From positions 1 to 64,000 of the forward strand of contig NZ_JAUSCC010000062.1 in assembly GCF_030651745.1 (NCBI RefSeq): DNA of 64,000 nucleotides, given 5' to 3'. Position 1 is the first letter of the stretch, and each line of letters begins with the position of its first letter. This document shows positions 37,094 to 46,090 of the stretch, one piece after another. The position numbers and the translations under genes were made by a program. The stretch is from Methylophaga sp. (GTDB lineage Bacteria; Pseudomonadota; Gammaproteobacteria; Nitrosococcales; Methylophagaceae). Under the pieces are notes generated by a model. It saw only the letters and a program-made list of their open reading frames with translations, searched no databases and was not told the origin of the DNA.

Positions 37094-38134
37094 CGTTAAC
37101 AGATCCGCAGATCGGGTTTGCCAGCTATAGTCTTTGAGAAATCGCTGATGACCACGCTGTGCAATACGCTGACGCTTCTCATCATGTTTAAGGTAATAAT
37201 CGACTTTGTGCTTAAGCTCATCAATACCTTTAAAAGTTTCGATTTCCTCACCTACCTCAAACAGTTCCGCAATTTCATCACAATGATCGGTTAATACAAA
37301 ACATCCCAAAGACATCGCCTCAAAGATACGATGATTAATGCCAGTTTCTGCTCCGTAAAATGGAATCCTGGTGATGTTTAATACAATTTTGGAAGCTATC
37401 AGTTTCGCTTGTAACTGCTCTCCCCAAATGGGTTTATCGATAACTTTTTGCTGAAGCGCTTCAGACATTAACGGCCACTGCCGTTGCCAGCGATTACCGT
37501 AAATAGTGACTTTATCGGCAATGTTCTCCAACAGAAATATTCGTCGTAAATCAGCACTGCCAACAAAAATCACATCAATTTCAGCATCTTCTGATGGTTG
37601 GTTGGTTTTAGTTGTGTCGCCGAAGGGGCAGAAAAAGGCATTTAATTTTTTTCGCTTGAAAAAATCCGTCACGACCCGTGAGAATGAAAATATGGCGTTA
37701 TAGACGGTAAGTTCATTTTCGATAAAAAAGATAAATTCCCGGCGACTTGAATAAAGATTGCAGCTATCGGTATCGTACAAAAACAGTTCAATATCGAGCT
37801 TATCTGCTAATTGCTTCAATCTTTGCGGTTCAAAAAATTTATATAAAAAGCCAATCACCAGTATTTTGTTCGGTTTGAGTTGGTTGAGCTGTTGCTCCAA
37901 GTGGGCAAAATCGCATTTCGGTAGACAATAAAAACCGTCTTTATCCTTTTTTTTATTGAGCATTTTGGCAATGGCAGAACGCGGTTTTTGTAATGTGATT
38001 TTTGGCAGTTTAGCCATATCAAAATACTCGGTAGCAATGCCATGATCTTGAATACTGGCCGTTAGATTTCGGCCTAAATCAATGCCTCCAATACCATCCA
38101 GCACTAATAATTTATTACTTGGATTCATGGTCAC
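37073..38134 (-). CDS. CgeB-like glycosyltransferase (LPS core)
   Basis: A 353-residue protein whose C-terminal third matches the CgeB/Glyco_trans_1_2 type: GAETGINHRIFEAMSLGCFVLTDHCDEIAELFEVGEEIETF, then RIAQRGHQRFLKDYSWQTR. A middle segment (EIDVIFVGSADLRRIFLLE) is also typical. The N-terminal half is a Rossmann-like domain without clear donor motifs. Sugar specificity is unknown. It follows the GT9-like gene with no gap, so it is the last gene of the leftward waaP-waaG run. Confidence 0.78.
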   Translation of the reverse strand: MTMNPSNKLLVLDGIGGIDLGRNLTASIQDHGIATEYFDMAKLPKITLQKPRSAIAKMLNKKKDKDGFYCLPKCDFAHLEQQLNQLKPNKILVIGFLYKFFEPQRLKQLADKLDIELFLYDTDSCNLYSSRREFIFFIENELTVYNAIFSFSRVVTDFFKRKKLNAFFCPFGDTTKTNQPSEDAEIDVIFVGSADLRRIFLLENIADKVTIYGNRWQRQWPLMSEALQQKVIDKPIWGEQLQAKLIASKIVLNITRIPFYGAETGINHRIFEAMSLGCFVLTDHCDEIAELFEVGEEIETFKGIDELKHKVDYYLKHDEKRQRIAQRGHQRFLKDYSWQTRSADLLTKMGLLT

Positions 38135-39157
38135 TTAGCTTTTTTCAACCCGCATGAGAAGTTTTTCTAATTCATTTTTAACGCGCTTAACCCCAACAAA
38201 TGGCCGCCAAATGGGTCCATTAAATCCGGGCAGCACAATTATTGGACAAACAACCTTAACTGCAGACCAATCAGGTCGCCAGTGAAAATAGGGATTACGT
38301 TTTCGATAAATAGTAATGACCGGTATACCTAAAAATGATGCCAAATGGCCGTTACCTGAGTCATTGGCAATCACTGCTCCCGATTCATAAATATACTCGG
38401 CTAACTTATCAATCGTTTCAAAGGTCAGAGTAGGAAAACGATTATTCACCATGGTTTGCCAAACTTCGTGATTATCCGGTGCCACCACAATGACCGGCTC
38501 ATATCCCGATTGCTCAAGTAATTTACCCAACTTTAAAAAACGCTCTGGCGTCCAGTCTTTTTTCTCTGGCCAGGCCGAATCGGGGCTGAGGATAATACGA
38601 CGGCGGTTTTTTCGGTATACAAGACCTTGCGGTGGTGAAAGCTGTACGTTGGCGGAAAGGTTTTGTAATCCCATTTTCTCACGCATAAAATCCAGCGTGA
38701 TTTCAACAACAGATTCTTTTTCAAATTCTCGATATCGAATCGAACCAGCAGCATGACTGAGATGGCCGAGTTGTTGAAAAACCTCCGGACTCAAACTTTG
38801 TTCTAATCTGGACTGATGGTCAAAAGACCACTCATCAGGAACCTTCTGACAGATAAGAAGATAACGCTGACGAATATCCTCCAACGTGATCGGTACGGTT
38901 GCATTTCGTATGGCTCTGGAGGGACTCATCAAAACAAGATGATATTCATTGAGAGTGGAATACAAATCTTCCAGTTGCGGGTAAGGTTGAATGGCAAGTT
39001 CAGGCAGCCAATTTTTTAATTGATATGGCACATTGCCAAATAACATTACCGTGTAGCCGTTTCGTCTCAAATTATCAGCCATCATTATATAAATCAGGCT
39101 GTCTCCCAATGATTCAAATGAAACAATCGCTAACTGGGCGGTGGATGAATTATTCAT
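38135..39157 (-). CDS. GT9-like (heptosyltransferase family) glycosyltransferase
   Basis: A 340-residue GT9-family protein. The N-terminus (LAIVSFESLGDSLIYIMMADNLRRNGY) and the C-terminal VIANDSGNGHLASFLGIPVITIYRKRNPYFHWRP segment correspond to the heptosyltransferase acceptor and ADP-heptose site, and IILSPDSAWPEKKDWTPERFLKLG to the nucleotide-binding turn. It diverges from WaaC and WaaF in the window and may add a third heptose or another core sugar. It lies 13 bases after waaG. Confidence 0.8.
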   Translation of the reverse strand: MNNSSTAQLAIVSFESLGDSLIYIMMADNLRRNGYTVMLFGNVPYQLKNWLPELAIQPYPQLEDLYSTLNEYHLVLMSPSRAIRNATVPITLEDIRQRYLLICQKVPDEWSFDHQSRLEQSLSPEVFQQLGHLSHAAGSIRYREFEKESVVEITLDFMREKMGLQNLSANVQLSPPQGLVYRKNRRRIILSPDSAWPEKKDWTPERFLKLGKLLEQSGYEPVIVVAPDNHEVWQTMVNNRFPTLTFETIDKLAEYIYESGAVIANDSGNGHLASFLGIPVITIYRKRNPYFHWRPDWSAVKVVCPIIVLPGFNGPIWRPFVGVKRVKNELEKLLMRVEKS

Positions 39158-39170
39158 TACTTTTTCTTAA

Positions 39171-40307
39171 TTATTCAGCAGTTTTCTGCTTAACCAACTT
39201 TACGATCAAATCCGCAGCCCGCTGCGGCATGCTATAAAGATCATGCGTTGCAGCATAATCCAGAGCATTGTGTGACAGTTGTTGAAGACGTTGTTTATCG
39301 AGCATTTTTGCCAGTTGTTGGGTGAAAGCTGCTGTATCTTCCGGCTGATCGATACACACTCCGCCATTTGAATCTTGTACATAATTGGCATAACCACAGG
39401 CAGCGCTGACCATACTTGGCAGCCCGGCTACCATGGCTTCTAATATCACAGTACCAGTATTTTCTGAGCGTGCCGGGTGTAAAAATACATCGGCCGCCAG
39501 CAGCCATTTGGCTACATCATCACGTCCGCCCATAAAATGGGTGCGTTGTTTAACATTGAGTTTGTGGGCCAGCTGTTCAAAAGGCTTGGCATTATCTTCA
39601 CCAACCACATATAGATGTGTTTTCTCACGTATGGTTTGAGGTAAACCTGCCATAGCCTCTATGGCAAAATCTGCACCTTTTCGTTTAAAGCCGGAGCCGA
39701 TCATCAACAGTAAAAAATCGTCATCATTCAGTGATAACTGCTGGCGAAATTGCTGACGTTGCTGTTGCCAGTCATCGGGACGCACTCTATCGGGATCAAT
39801 ACCCGGTGGCAGGTCGACCAATCTGTCTGGCGGTGTTTGGTAATACTGTTCAAACAGTTTGCGTTGCACCGATGAGATCATCATCGATACGGTATGGCTT
39901 TGTTGCCCGAATACCGCCCGTTCCCAGGCTTCATAAAATCTAACGCGGCCAGAAAACTGTTTGAAGATATAGCTGGGTTCCTGTCTGACTCGTGCCAGAT
40001 AACAGGGATCGGCAGCGTAATACAGATCCAGCCCCGGCATTTTGTTAAAGCCAATCACCAGATCATAATTACCGGCTGCAATTAAAGGCTGCGCTTTGTT
40101 GTAAAAATCCCGGACTTTGCCATGATTGGTCAGAGCTGAAACAGGAATCTGGATTTGGTTAAAGCCGGGTATTGGCTCGCCATGCCATTCAATGTAATAC
40201 ACATCGATGTCATCACCGGCATCGCGACGAATTTCCAGAATCCGTCGAAAATCCCGTGCCAGGCCACCGTAGGCAAAATATTTATACAGGCATACCGCCA
40301 GCTTCAT
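39171..40307 (-). CDS. waaG: LPS core glycosyltransferase WaaG-like (GT4)
   Basis: GT4 enzyme like WaaG, which adds the first hexose of the outer core to heptose II in enterics. The 378-residue product begins MKLAVCLYKYFAYGGLARDFRRI, very close to the WaaG N-terminus; LLMIGSGFKRKGADFAIEAMA and FLHPARSENTGTVILEAMVAGLP form the donor site. The start is taken at 40307; an ATG two codons upstream is possible. It follows the two-domain kinase, matching the waaG-waaP clustering in pseudomonads, though the order is different. Confidence 0.88.
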   Translation of the reverse strand: MKLAVCLYKYFAYGGLARDFRRILEIRRDAGDDIDVYYIEWHGEPIPGFNQIQIPVSALTNHGKVRDFYNKAQPLIAAGNYDLVIGFNKMPGLDLYYAADPCYLARVRQEPSYIFKQFSGRVRFYEAWERAVFGQQSHTVSMMISSVQRKLFEQYYQTPPDRLVDLPPGIDPDRVRPDDWQQQRQQFRQQLSLNDDDFLLLMIGSGFKRKGADFAIEAMAGLPQTIREKTHLYVVGEDNAKPFEQLAHKLNVKQRTHFMGGRDDVAKWLLAADVFLHPARSENTGTVILEAMVAGLPSMVSAACGYANYVQDSNGGVCIDQPEDTAAFTQQLAKMLDKQRLQQLSHNALDYAATHDLYSMPQRAADLIVKLVKQKTAE

Positions 40308-40339
40308 AACCAAAATCCAATTAACACAACGTTGTGACC

Positions 40340-41719
40340 TTATACCTTGATTGCTTTGCTCAACAGATGTCGCGTTTCACCTACCGGCCAATTACGTAAA
40401 AATCGCTGCTGTTCTTTTTTATGTAACCGGCCAAAACCGGTTTTGGTGATTTGTTGCATGGCATCCAAATCAATCAGCCAGATTTTCTGCTGCTGATCGA
40501 CCAGCACATTCGTCGCTTTTAAGTCGCCATGATAAATATGATGTCGATGTAATTGTTCAAATAATTCGCTGATTTGCTGCAGCATGTCAGCTTGCTGAAT
40601 CTCAGCATCAGCTAAATCTGCCAATGAGCGCCCGGCAATCTGCTCACTGATAAAATACGCTTTTTGCCGCAGTCCAAGGAATCGCTGTTCCACAAAGCCC
40701 AATGGTCGCGGAGTGGCAATGTCCAGATATTCCAGCAGATTGGCATTGTACCAGGACACATTGGCTCGGCTTTTTCGCAGACAGCGCCTTAAAAAATGCC
40801 AGGGCGTTTTCATGTTGTAACGCTTGATAACCACCGGCTGTCCTGCCAGCTCACTTTGTACCACCGTGGCAGAATTGCCTTTTTTCAAGGCGATTCCATC
40901 CTGCATGGCCTGATTCAATGCGGCAAGCGGACGGTCTGATAATGCTGCAGATAAATTGCCACGCCAAGCGGCTTCCATCATCAGGCCTTTTTGATATCGC
41001 GTCATGGTGCAGGCACGAAACTGTTTTTTCAGATAATGCGTTTGCCGATAAAGTCGGGCTTTACTGACCTTTCCCAGCAACTGTTGTTCAACAATCGGAT
41101 CCAACACCATGCCTCGGGCAGCGAAATACCCTGGCAATGCATTCAACAGCCATTCCTGCTGTTCCAATGGAAACTGCGCGATCAACCGCGACAGATTATT
41201 CAGGCAAGTCACCATCTTCAGCGGTTTCTTTTGCATTACCACTGAGGCTAAATCCAATAAATATAAAGTGTTATTGGAGAGCACAAAGTTATCCAGATGT
41301 GGATCCTGTTGATAACACTGCTGTTGATGGCAACGGCCAAATAAATCGAATAAGGCCGTCAGTGGAAACTCCTCCTCTGACAAAGCATTCAATGTGACCG
41401 CTTTCGGAAGAAAGACATAGACAATAAAACTGACGCCCTGCTGATCTTCAGCATTTTGCAGTATCGGCGCCACATTAATATCGGCTTGCATACAATGCTG
41501 GTGCGCCGCCAATTCTCGTTTATATTCCTGCTGGCCTTTGCCTTTAGCCGCAAATAACTTTAAAACAAACTCGCCACTGTCATTGCTGGCATGCAGCACA
41601 ATTCGCCGCCCTGCCAGAAAACGTAACACCGACTGAATCTGGTATGTCGCCCCACCCAGTTCAAGCTCAACCGGAAATGCTGAAGGCAGTTCTGTTAATA
41701 AGGTCTGTGCAGTGACCAT
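40340..41719 (-). CDS. Two-domain LPS kinase-like protein
   Basis: About 459 residues holding two kinase folds. The N-terminal one has FVLKLFAAKG (lysine), a catalytic-like QDPHLDNFVLSNN near 150 and LYLLDLAS. The C-terminal one has PVVIKRYNMKTPWHFLRRC, HIYHGDLKATNVLVD near 400 and IWLIDLDAM. Both keep Lys, catalytic Asp and metal Asp candidates, so both may be active. It recalls a 474-residue kinase-like protein of the P. aeruginosa core cluster (PA5006, from memory). The ATG at 41719, four bases after the waaP stop, is preferred over an upstream start inside waaP. Role inferred: core phosphorylation. Confidence 0.78.
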   Translation of the reverse strand: MVTAQTLLTELPSAFPVELELGGATYQIQSVLRFLAGRRIVLHASNDSGEFVLKLFAAKGKGQQEYKRELAAHQHCMQADINVAPILQNAEDQQGVSFIVYVFLPKAVTLNALSEEEFPLTALFDLFGRCHQQQCYQQDPHLDNFVLSNNTLYLLDLASVVMQKKPLKMVTCLNNLSRLIAQFPLEQQEWLLNALPGYFAARGMVLDPIVEQQLLGKVSKARLYRQTHYLKKQFRACTMTRYQKGLMMEAAWRGNLSAALSDRPLAALNQAMQDGIALKKGNSATVVQSELAGQPVVIKRYNMKTPWHFLRRCLRKSRANVSWYNANLLEYLDIATPRPLGFVEQRFLGLRQKAYFISEQIAGRSLADLADAEIQQADMLQQISELFEQLHRHHIYHGDLKATNVLVDQQQKIWLIDLDAMQQITKTGFGRLHKKEQQRFLRNWPVGETRHLLSKAIKV

Positions 41720-41723
41720 AGTG

Positions 41724-42524
41724 TTATTCCGCCAGCAACTTCTGCGCGCGATGTTCGACTTCACGCCACAAATCTGCTTGCTCTTTCAGCACCATGCGCA
41801 AAGGCAATCCCGAATAAATCTGCATAAAGCGTAACTTGTCCCGTTTGGTTAATGGCACTCTGGAAGCCGAAAAATACAGACTGCCCAAATCTTTTATCTG
41901 CCAGCGTTTCGGCGTATTACGTCGAACAGTCGCACGATGCAAATCAATCAGATACACCGGCGTTTTATCGTCAAAGGTATTGTTTTCGGCAAAGCGTTCA
42001 TCCAGCAGGAAATGACACAGATAAAAATCGCGATGGTTCATGCCGTTTTTATGCATGGTGCCCGCCATGTTTGCCAGCTTGCGAATCAAAGCCTGCTTGG
42101 TGGCAAAGCTTGGTGGTCGCTGTTGCCACTGCTCGCCAACAAATTCCAGGCTCATGGTATTGATTAGATCATCGGTGATTACAAATGAACGTAATGTAGC
42201 CGGATTAACGCCCTTCTCGCCATACCCAGCCAAGGTCATCGTGTCGATGCCGTGTTTTTCCAGAAATTGAATTGCCTGCCATTCGTTACGCGCGCTGATG
42301 ATCGGCAAACGCAATTGCAGCAGATTTTTGATGATTTCCGACCAGCCCACACCTTGATGATATTTCAGAAAATACGAGCGACCATTAAGCTCAAAGCGCA
42401 AGGTGCGGCGGCCTTCTTTATCACGAAAGATATCGCCATCAATGTTTGCCAGCACATCGAATACCGGCTTATCGGCCCAGGCCTGTGCTAAATCTTGTCG
42501 CAAATAACAGGAATTCTTTTTCAT
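41724..42524 (-). CDS. waaP: LPS core heptose(I) kinase
   Basis: Phosphorylates heptose I of the inner core, which is important for outer-membrane strength in many bacteria. The 266 residues carry RTLRFELNGRSYFLKYHQGVGWSEIIKNLLQLRLP (ATP lysine), TDDLINTMSLE, the catalytic NHRDFYLCHFLLD near 160 and the metal-binding YLIDLHRATVR. These are the signature blocks of WaaP. It is the first gene of a leftward run of five (waaP, two-domain kinase, waaG, GT9, CgeB-like) and is divergent from gmhA. Confidence 0.94.
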   Translation of the reverse strand: MKKNSCYLRQDLAQAWADKPVFDVLANIDGDIFRDKEGRRTLRFELNGRSYFLKYHQGVGWSEIIKNLLQLRLPIISARNEWQAIQFLEKHGIDTMTLAGYGEKGVNPATLRSFVITDDLINTMSLEFVGEQWQQRPPSFATKQALIRKLANMAGTMHKNGMNHRDFYLCHFLLDERFAENNTFDDKTPVYLIDLHRATVRRNTPKRWQIKDLGSLYFSASRVPLTKRDKLRFMQIYSGLPLRMVLKEQADLWREVEHRAQKLLAE

Positions 42525-42639
42525 TAAGGCTATCTAAAGGCTTTGCCAAGCAGTGAGTTGTGCGAACGCGCACAGCGTTTTGTTACACTGTTTGCAGGAA
42601 ACCACAAATACTACCACCAGAGCCGATATGAGGTAAGCC

Positions 42640-43203
42640 GTGTCATTTAAATCCACTTTGCAGCGTCACCAGAAGATGATTGAAAGCTTGTTTGAAATGG
42701 AGCCTCAGTTGAATGATTTACTGGCCCTTATCAGCGACTGCGTGCTGAAAGACAATAAAGTATTGTTCTTCGGTAACGGCGGCAGCGCTTCGGATGCCCA
42801 GCATCTGGCCGCGGAATTTGTCATTCGATATAAAGAAGATCGCCGGCCACTGGCCGCGATTGCGCTGACCACCGATACCTCAATTCTGACTGCCCACAGC
42901 AATGATTACAGTTTTGAAACCGTGTTTGATCGTCAAATTCAGGCTCTGGCCAGACCCGGCGATGTAGCGATTGGCTTATCCACCTCGGGTAACAGTGCCA
43001 ATGTGATTAACGGCATTAATACGGCAAAAAAAGCTGGTTGCGCGACGATTGCCTTTACCGGCCAAAGTGGCGGACAACTTAAAGCCATTGCCGATCACTG
43101 CGTGTGTGTTGCCGCGACCGAAACCGCCCGGGTTCAGGAAGGCCATATTCTGATTGGTCACTGGTTATGTGAAGCGCTGGACGAGAAACTCAGCAAAGCA
43201 TGA
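42640..43203 (+). CDS. gmhA: Sedoheptulose-7-phosphate isomerase
   Basis: First step of ADP-heptose synthesis: sedoheptulose 7-phosphate to D-glycero-D-manno-heptose 7-phosphate. The 187 residues have the SIS-domain FFGNGGSASDAQHLAAEFV, LTTDTSILTAHSNDY and GLSTSGNSANVINGI, and the glutamate and histidine active-site residues near EGHILIGH. The start is a GTG at 42640. A four-base overlap couples it to the FAD oxidoreductase. Confidence 0.95.
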   Translation: MSFKSTLQRHQKMIESLFEMEPQLNDLLALISDCVLKDNKVLFFGNGGSASDAQHLAAEFVIRYKEDRRPLAAIALTTDTSILTAHSNDYSFETVFDRQIQALARPGDVAIGLSTSGNSANVINGINTAKKAGCATIAFTGQSGGQLKAIADHCVCVAATETARVQEGHILIGHWLCEALDEKLSKA

Positions 43204-44399
43204 GTCAGAAAGTCATCACCTCAGACGTCGTCATTATCGGCGCGGGCATTGCCGGTTTATGGCTGCATAATCGCCTGAGCCAGCTGGGTTATCACTGTCT
43301 ACTACTGGAAAATCAGAAAATAGGTCATGCCCAGACGCTGAGTGCTCAGGGCATTATTCATGGCGGCAGTAAATATGCGTTAAATGGCATTTTATCCAAT
43401 GCCGCACAGACCCTCAGCACTATGCCCGCCCGCTGGAAAGCCTGTCTGCAAGGCGATGGCGAAATCGATTTATCCAGCGTCAATGTGTTTACCGAACATC
43501 AACTGCTCTGGTCCACGCAAAGCCTGTCCTCCAAAATGGTGTCATTTTTTGCCAGCAAGGCACTGCAAAGCCGGATGCAGAATATTCCTAAATCCGAGCG
43601 CAGTGGTCTGTTTGCCGATGACGGTTTTAAAGGCGCGCTATACCAATTGGATGAACCGGTGCTGGATGTCGCCAGTTTGCTCAAAGAGCTGATCAAACCG
43701 TATTCGGCGAATATCTTAAAAATACCTGCCAGCACACCCGAATGGATTAAACAGGATGGCAATATCACCGCCATGCGCTTTGGTGATGAGCTGGAAATTC
43801 AGGCACAGCAATTTGTTTTAACCTCAGGTGAAGGCACCGGTGATTTATTGCAAAGCCTGCAGCTGAGCAAACCAAAAATGCAAAAACGGCCTTTGCAAAT
43901 GCTGCTGTGCAAAGCCAAAGATCCAGCCAATCCCTTACCGCAGATTTACGCCCATAGCCTTGGTAGTGGTAGCAAACCGATTGCCACCATCAGCAGTCAT
44001 CCCGATAAAAGCGGCAATATTGTCTGGTATCTCGGCGGTAATATCGCTGAAGAAGGTGTCGGCAAAGATCCAGACGTTTTGATCGAAGAAGCGATAGCTT
44101 TACTCAAACAAATCCTGCCGTGGTTTACTTTGCCAGAACTGGACTGGACTACCCATAACGTCAATCGCGCCGAACCCAAACAAAGCGGTTTCGCACGTCC
44201 CGATAGCGCCTATGTCAGCAGTCATAACAATCTGCATATTGCCTGGCCGACCAAATTGGCGCTCTCACCAGACCTGGCTGATAAAGTTATCGAAGCACTG
44301 GCAAAAGAAAATGTGCAAAAAACAGCCCATCCAGATCAGCATATTCTGCCATTGGCCCAACTGGCCGAACCACTTTGGGATCGGGCATTTAATCAATGA
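43200..44399 (+). CDS. FAD-dependent oxidoreductase (DAO-like), substrate unknown
   Basis: A 399-residue protein with an N-terminal dinucleotide-binding motif, VVIIGAGIAGLWLHNRLSQLGY, followed by LSAQGIIHGGSKYALNG, as in D-amino-acid oxidase and glycerol-3-phosphate-dehydrogenase relatives. The middle part has ITAMRFGDELEIQAQQFVLTSGEG and the C-terminal part NRAEPKQSGFARPDSAYV. No substrate can be named. It is coupled by four-base overlaps to gmhA upstream and to the aldo/keto reductase downstream, which suggests a role tied to sugar or heptose metabolism, but this is inference. Confidence 0.75.
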   Translation: MSQKVITSDVVIIGAGIAGLWLHNRLSQLGYHCLLLENQKIGHAQTLSAQGIIHGGSKYALNGILSNAAQTLSTMPARWKACLQGDGEIDLSSVNVFTEHQLLWSTQSLSSKMVSFFASKALQSRMQNIPKSERSGLFADDGFKGALYQLDEPVLDVASLLKELIKPYSANILKIPASTPEWIKQDGNITAMRFGDELEIQAQQFVLTSGEGTGDLLQSLQLSKPKMQKRPLQMLLCKAKDPANPLPQIYAHSLGSGSKPIATISSHPDKSGNIVWYLGGNIAEEGVGKDPDVLIEEAIALLKQILPWFTLPELDWTTHNVNRAEPKQSGFARPDSAYVSSHNNLHIAWPTKLALSPDLADKVIEALAKENVQKTAHPDQHILPLAQLAEPLWDRAFNQ

Positions 44400-45202
44400 A
44401 CAAGCTGCCAAAGAAAACGATTCCCGGCACCCAACTGAATGTTTCTGTGTTGGGACTTGGCACCGTCAAACTGGGTCGCGATAAAGGCGTTAAATACCCC
44501 GAATCATTTACCATTCCCGATGACCAAGCCGCACTCGCTTTACTGCAACAAGCGTGGGATTTAGGCATCAATCTGATTGATACCGCTCCCGCCTACGGCA
44601 ACAGCGAACAACGTCTCGGTGAATTACTACCACAACTGCCGCATAACTGGATTATCTGCTCCAAAGCCGGTGAATTGTTTAACAGCGACAACGGCGAATC
44701 GTCTTTTGATTTCTCAGCCGATGGCCTCAAACGCAGCATTGAAAACAGTTTGAAACTCCTCAACCGCGATCAGATTGAGATAGTGCTGATTCACTCTGAT
44801 GGCAACGATGTGCCTGTCATTGAACACTACAAAGCATTGGAAACCTTAAACCAACTCAAGCAACAAGGCTTGATTTTGGCCACCGGTATGTCCACCAAAA
44901 CCGTTGAAGGCGGCCTGCTGACATTAGATCAAGCTGATATTGCCATGGTCACGCATAACCTAGCCTATCAAGGCGAACAAGCAGTGTTGGATGCTGCAGC
45001 TGAAAAAAATAAATCGGTGTTTATCAAAAAAGCCTTTGCCAGTGGGCATTTGCCTGCCAATACGACAAAAGACAGCGTCACTGCCAGCTTTGAAATGATC
45101 TTTGCTAATCCGGCGGTGGCCAGTGTGGTGATTGGTACGATTAATCCGGTGCATCTTGTGGATAATGTAGCTAAGGCTATTGCAGCGTTTGAAAGTAATT
45201 AA
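44396..45202 (+). CDS. Aldo/keto reductase family protein
   Basis: NAD(P)H-dependent oxidoreductase of the AKR superfamily, 268 residues in a TIM-barrel pattern. The catalytic tetrad is visible: Asp in LIDTAPAYG, Tyr in the same segment, Lys in ICSKAGE and His in VLIHSDG. The C-terminal SVVIGTINPVHLVDNV resembles the cofactor site. It is the third gene of the gmhA-FAD oxidoreductase-AKR unit. The stop codon is directly followed by a dispersed repeat and a terminator-like hairpin. Confidence 0.87.
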   Translation: MNKLPKKTIPGTQLNVSVLGLGTVKLGRDKGVKYPESFTIPDDQAALALLQQAWDLGINLIDTAPAYGNSEQRLGELLPQLPHNWIICSKAGELFNSDNGESSFDFSADGLKRSIENSLKLLNRDQIEIVLIHSDGNDVPVIEHYKALETLNQLKQQGLILATGMSTKTVEGGLLTLDQADIAMVTHNLAYQGEQAVLDAAAEKNKSVFIKKAFASGHLPANTTKDSVTASFEMIFANPAVASVVIGTINPVHLVDNVAKAIAAFESN

Positions 45203-45269
45203 CCACAGAGACACGGAGGGCACAGAGGCTTTATAAGTATTTATCCGCAGATGGACGCAGATTTTTAGA
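45198..45269 (+). repeat. Dispersed intergenic repeat, copy A ('ACCACAGAGACAC...CCGCAGATGGACGCAGA' type)
   Basis: Starts with TTAACCACAGAGACACGGAG at the AKR stop codon and continues with TTTATCCGCAGATGGACGCA. Related copies lie at 46091-46165 (inverted) and 55597-55680. Similar sequences are familiar from intergenic regions of many bacteria; the function is unknown. Confidence 0.75.
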
Positions 45270-45273
45270 GAAG

Positions 45274-45300
45274 GTTGGGGTGAATGCAACGAACCCCAAC
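45274..45300. repeat. Short hairpin repeat of the GGTTGGG...AACCCAAC family
   Basis: GTTGGGGT (45274-45281) pairs with ACCCCAAC (45293-45300). It shares the GGTTGGGxTGA and GxAACCCAAC pattern with the copies at 46041-46080 and 48800-48886. Confidence 0.55.
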
Positions 45301-45314
45301 AAATGCAGAAAAAC

Positions 45315-45341
45315 AATAAAAGGGAAGCTTCTTCTTTTATT
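45315..45341. terminator. Terminator-like hairpin after the gmhA-FAD-AKR operon
   Basis: AATAAAAG and GAAG pair with CTTC and CTTTTATT around small internal mismatches. The stem is flanked by A and T tracts, so it could act in both directions. From 45342 to 45519 the sequence is AT-rich and I see no gene in it. Confidence 0.5.
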
Positions 45342-45519
45342 CCTCATGCAAAATTTTCTACCGCCTCAAACCAATATTAATTTTTCTTGGTCGATTAAAC
45401 AGAATTCGTAATACAACAGACTTCAAATCATTATTAGATTGAAAACCAATCAACTTATGCTTCATTATTTTAATATTTATGGATTTATCTAAGTCATTAT
45501 CATTACAAGGGAATGCAGA

Positions 45520-46020
45520 ATGTTAAAAAAGTTATTTCAAGGATTTATATTTGGAGCTGGCTTTACTATTGGCATTATTACTGTCATCGGAGTTGTTGGC
45601 GTTGTTTCCTCCAAGTTCACTTTTACACCAATCGATTCAACCGATGCTGAAGAAGCAAGTTACCAAGATCAAACAAAATGGAGAAAATTGACGCTCTCCG
45701 AAAAAATCCCTGAAATATCCGGCATGGCTCTAGTTAGATTTAAAGATGGTGAAGATAGCCATAAGGAAGCTTATGTGGAAAAGATACTAACCAAGGAGAA
45801 CGCTATAAAAATACCTTTGGAAGTCGGAGATAGAGTCGAGAAGGAAGACTACTACCCAAGCGTAGGCTCTAGTAGCAGAAACGGCGTTTTGTTACTTTTC
45901 ACTGGCAACCCTCCAAGAAAAATAGAAGGTGCTTATATGTACGAGGATAGACTGATTGGGCATGGAGATATGCCATTAGAAATTTTTCTGAAAAAATTCA
46001 AAGAAGAATCAATCCATTAA
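45520..46020 (+). CDS. Hypothetical membrane-anchored protein
   Basis: I do not recognise this 166-residue protein. It has one N-terminal hydrophobic helix (about residues 8-32) that would anchor it in the inner membrane, followed by an acidic soluble domain (TDAEEASYQDQTKWRKLTLSEKIPEISG) with no cysteine pairs or catalytic motif that I can name. An AAGGGA element precedes the ATG. The segment is clearly richer in A and T than the flanking genes, and it is bracketed by inverted copies of a dispersed repeat (45198-45269 and 46091-46165), so it looks like acquired DNA between the AKR and dioxygenase genes. Confidence 0.65.
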   Translation: MLKKLFQGFIFGAGFTIGIITVIGVVGVVSSKFTFTPIDSTDAEEASYQDQTKWRKLTLSEKIPEISGMALVRFKDGEDSHKEAYVEKILTKENAIKIPLEVGDRVEKEDYYPSVGSSSRNGVLLLFTGNPPRKIEGAYMYEDRLIGHGDMPLEIFLKKFKEESIH

Positions 46021-46040
46021 AATACCTCCAGGGATCAGCA

Positions 46041-46080
46041 AGGTATGTTGGTTTGAGCTTGTGAAACCCAACAACCTGCC
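46041..46080 (+). repeat. Partial copy of the GGTTGGG...AACCCAAC repeat
   Basis: GGTATGTTGGTTTGAGCTTG followed by TGAAACCCAACAACCTGCC matches the left half of the element at 48800-48886 with a few changes. It lies 20 bases after the hypothetical gene. Confidence 0.6.
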
Positions 46081-46090
46081 AAAAATATCC

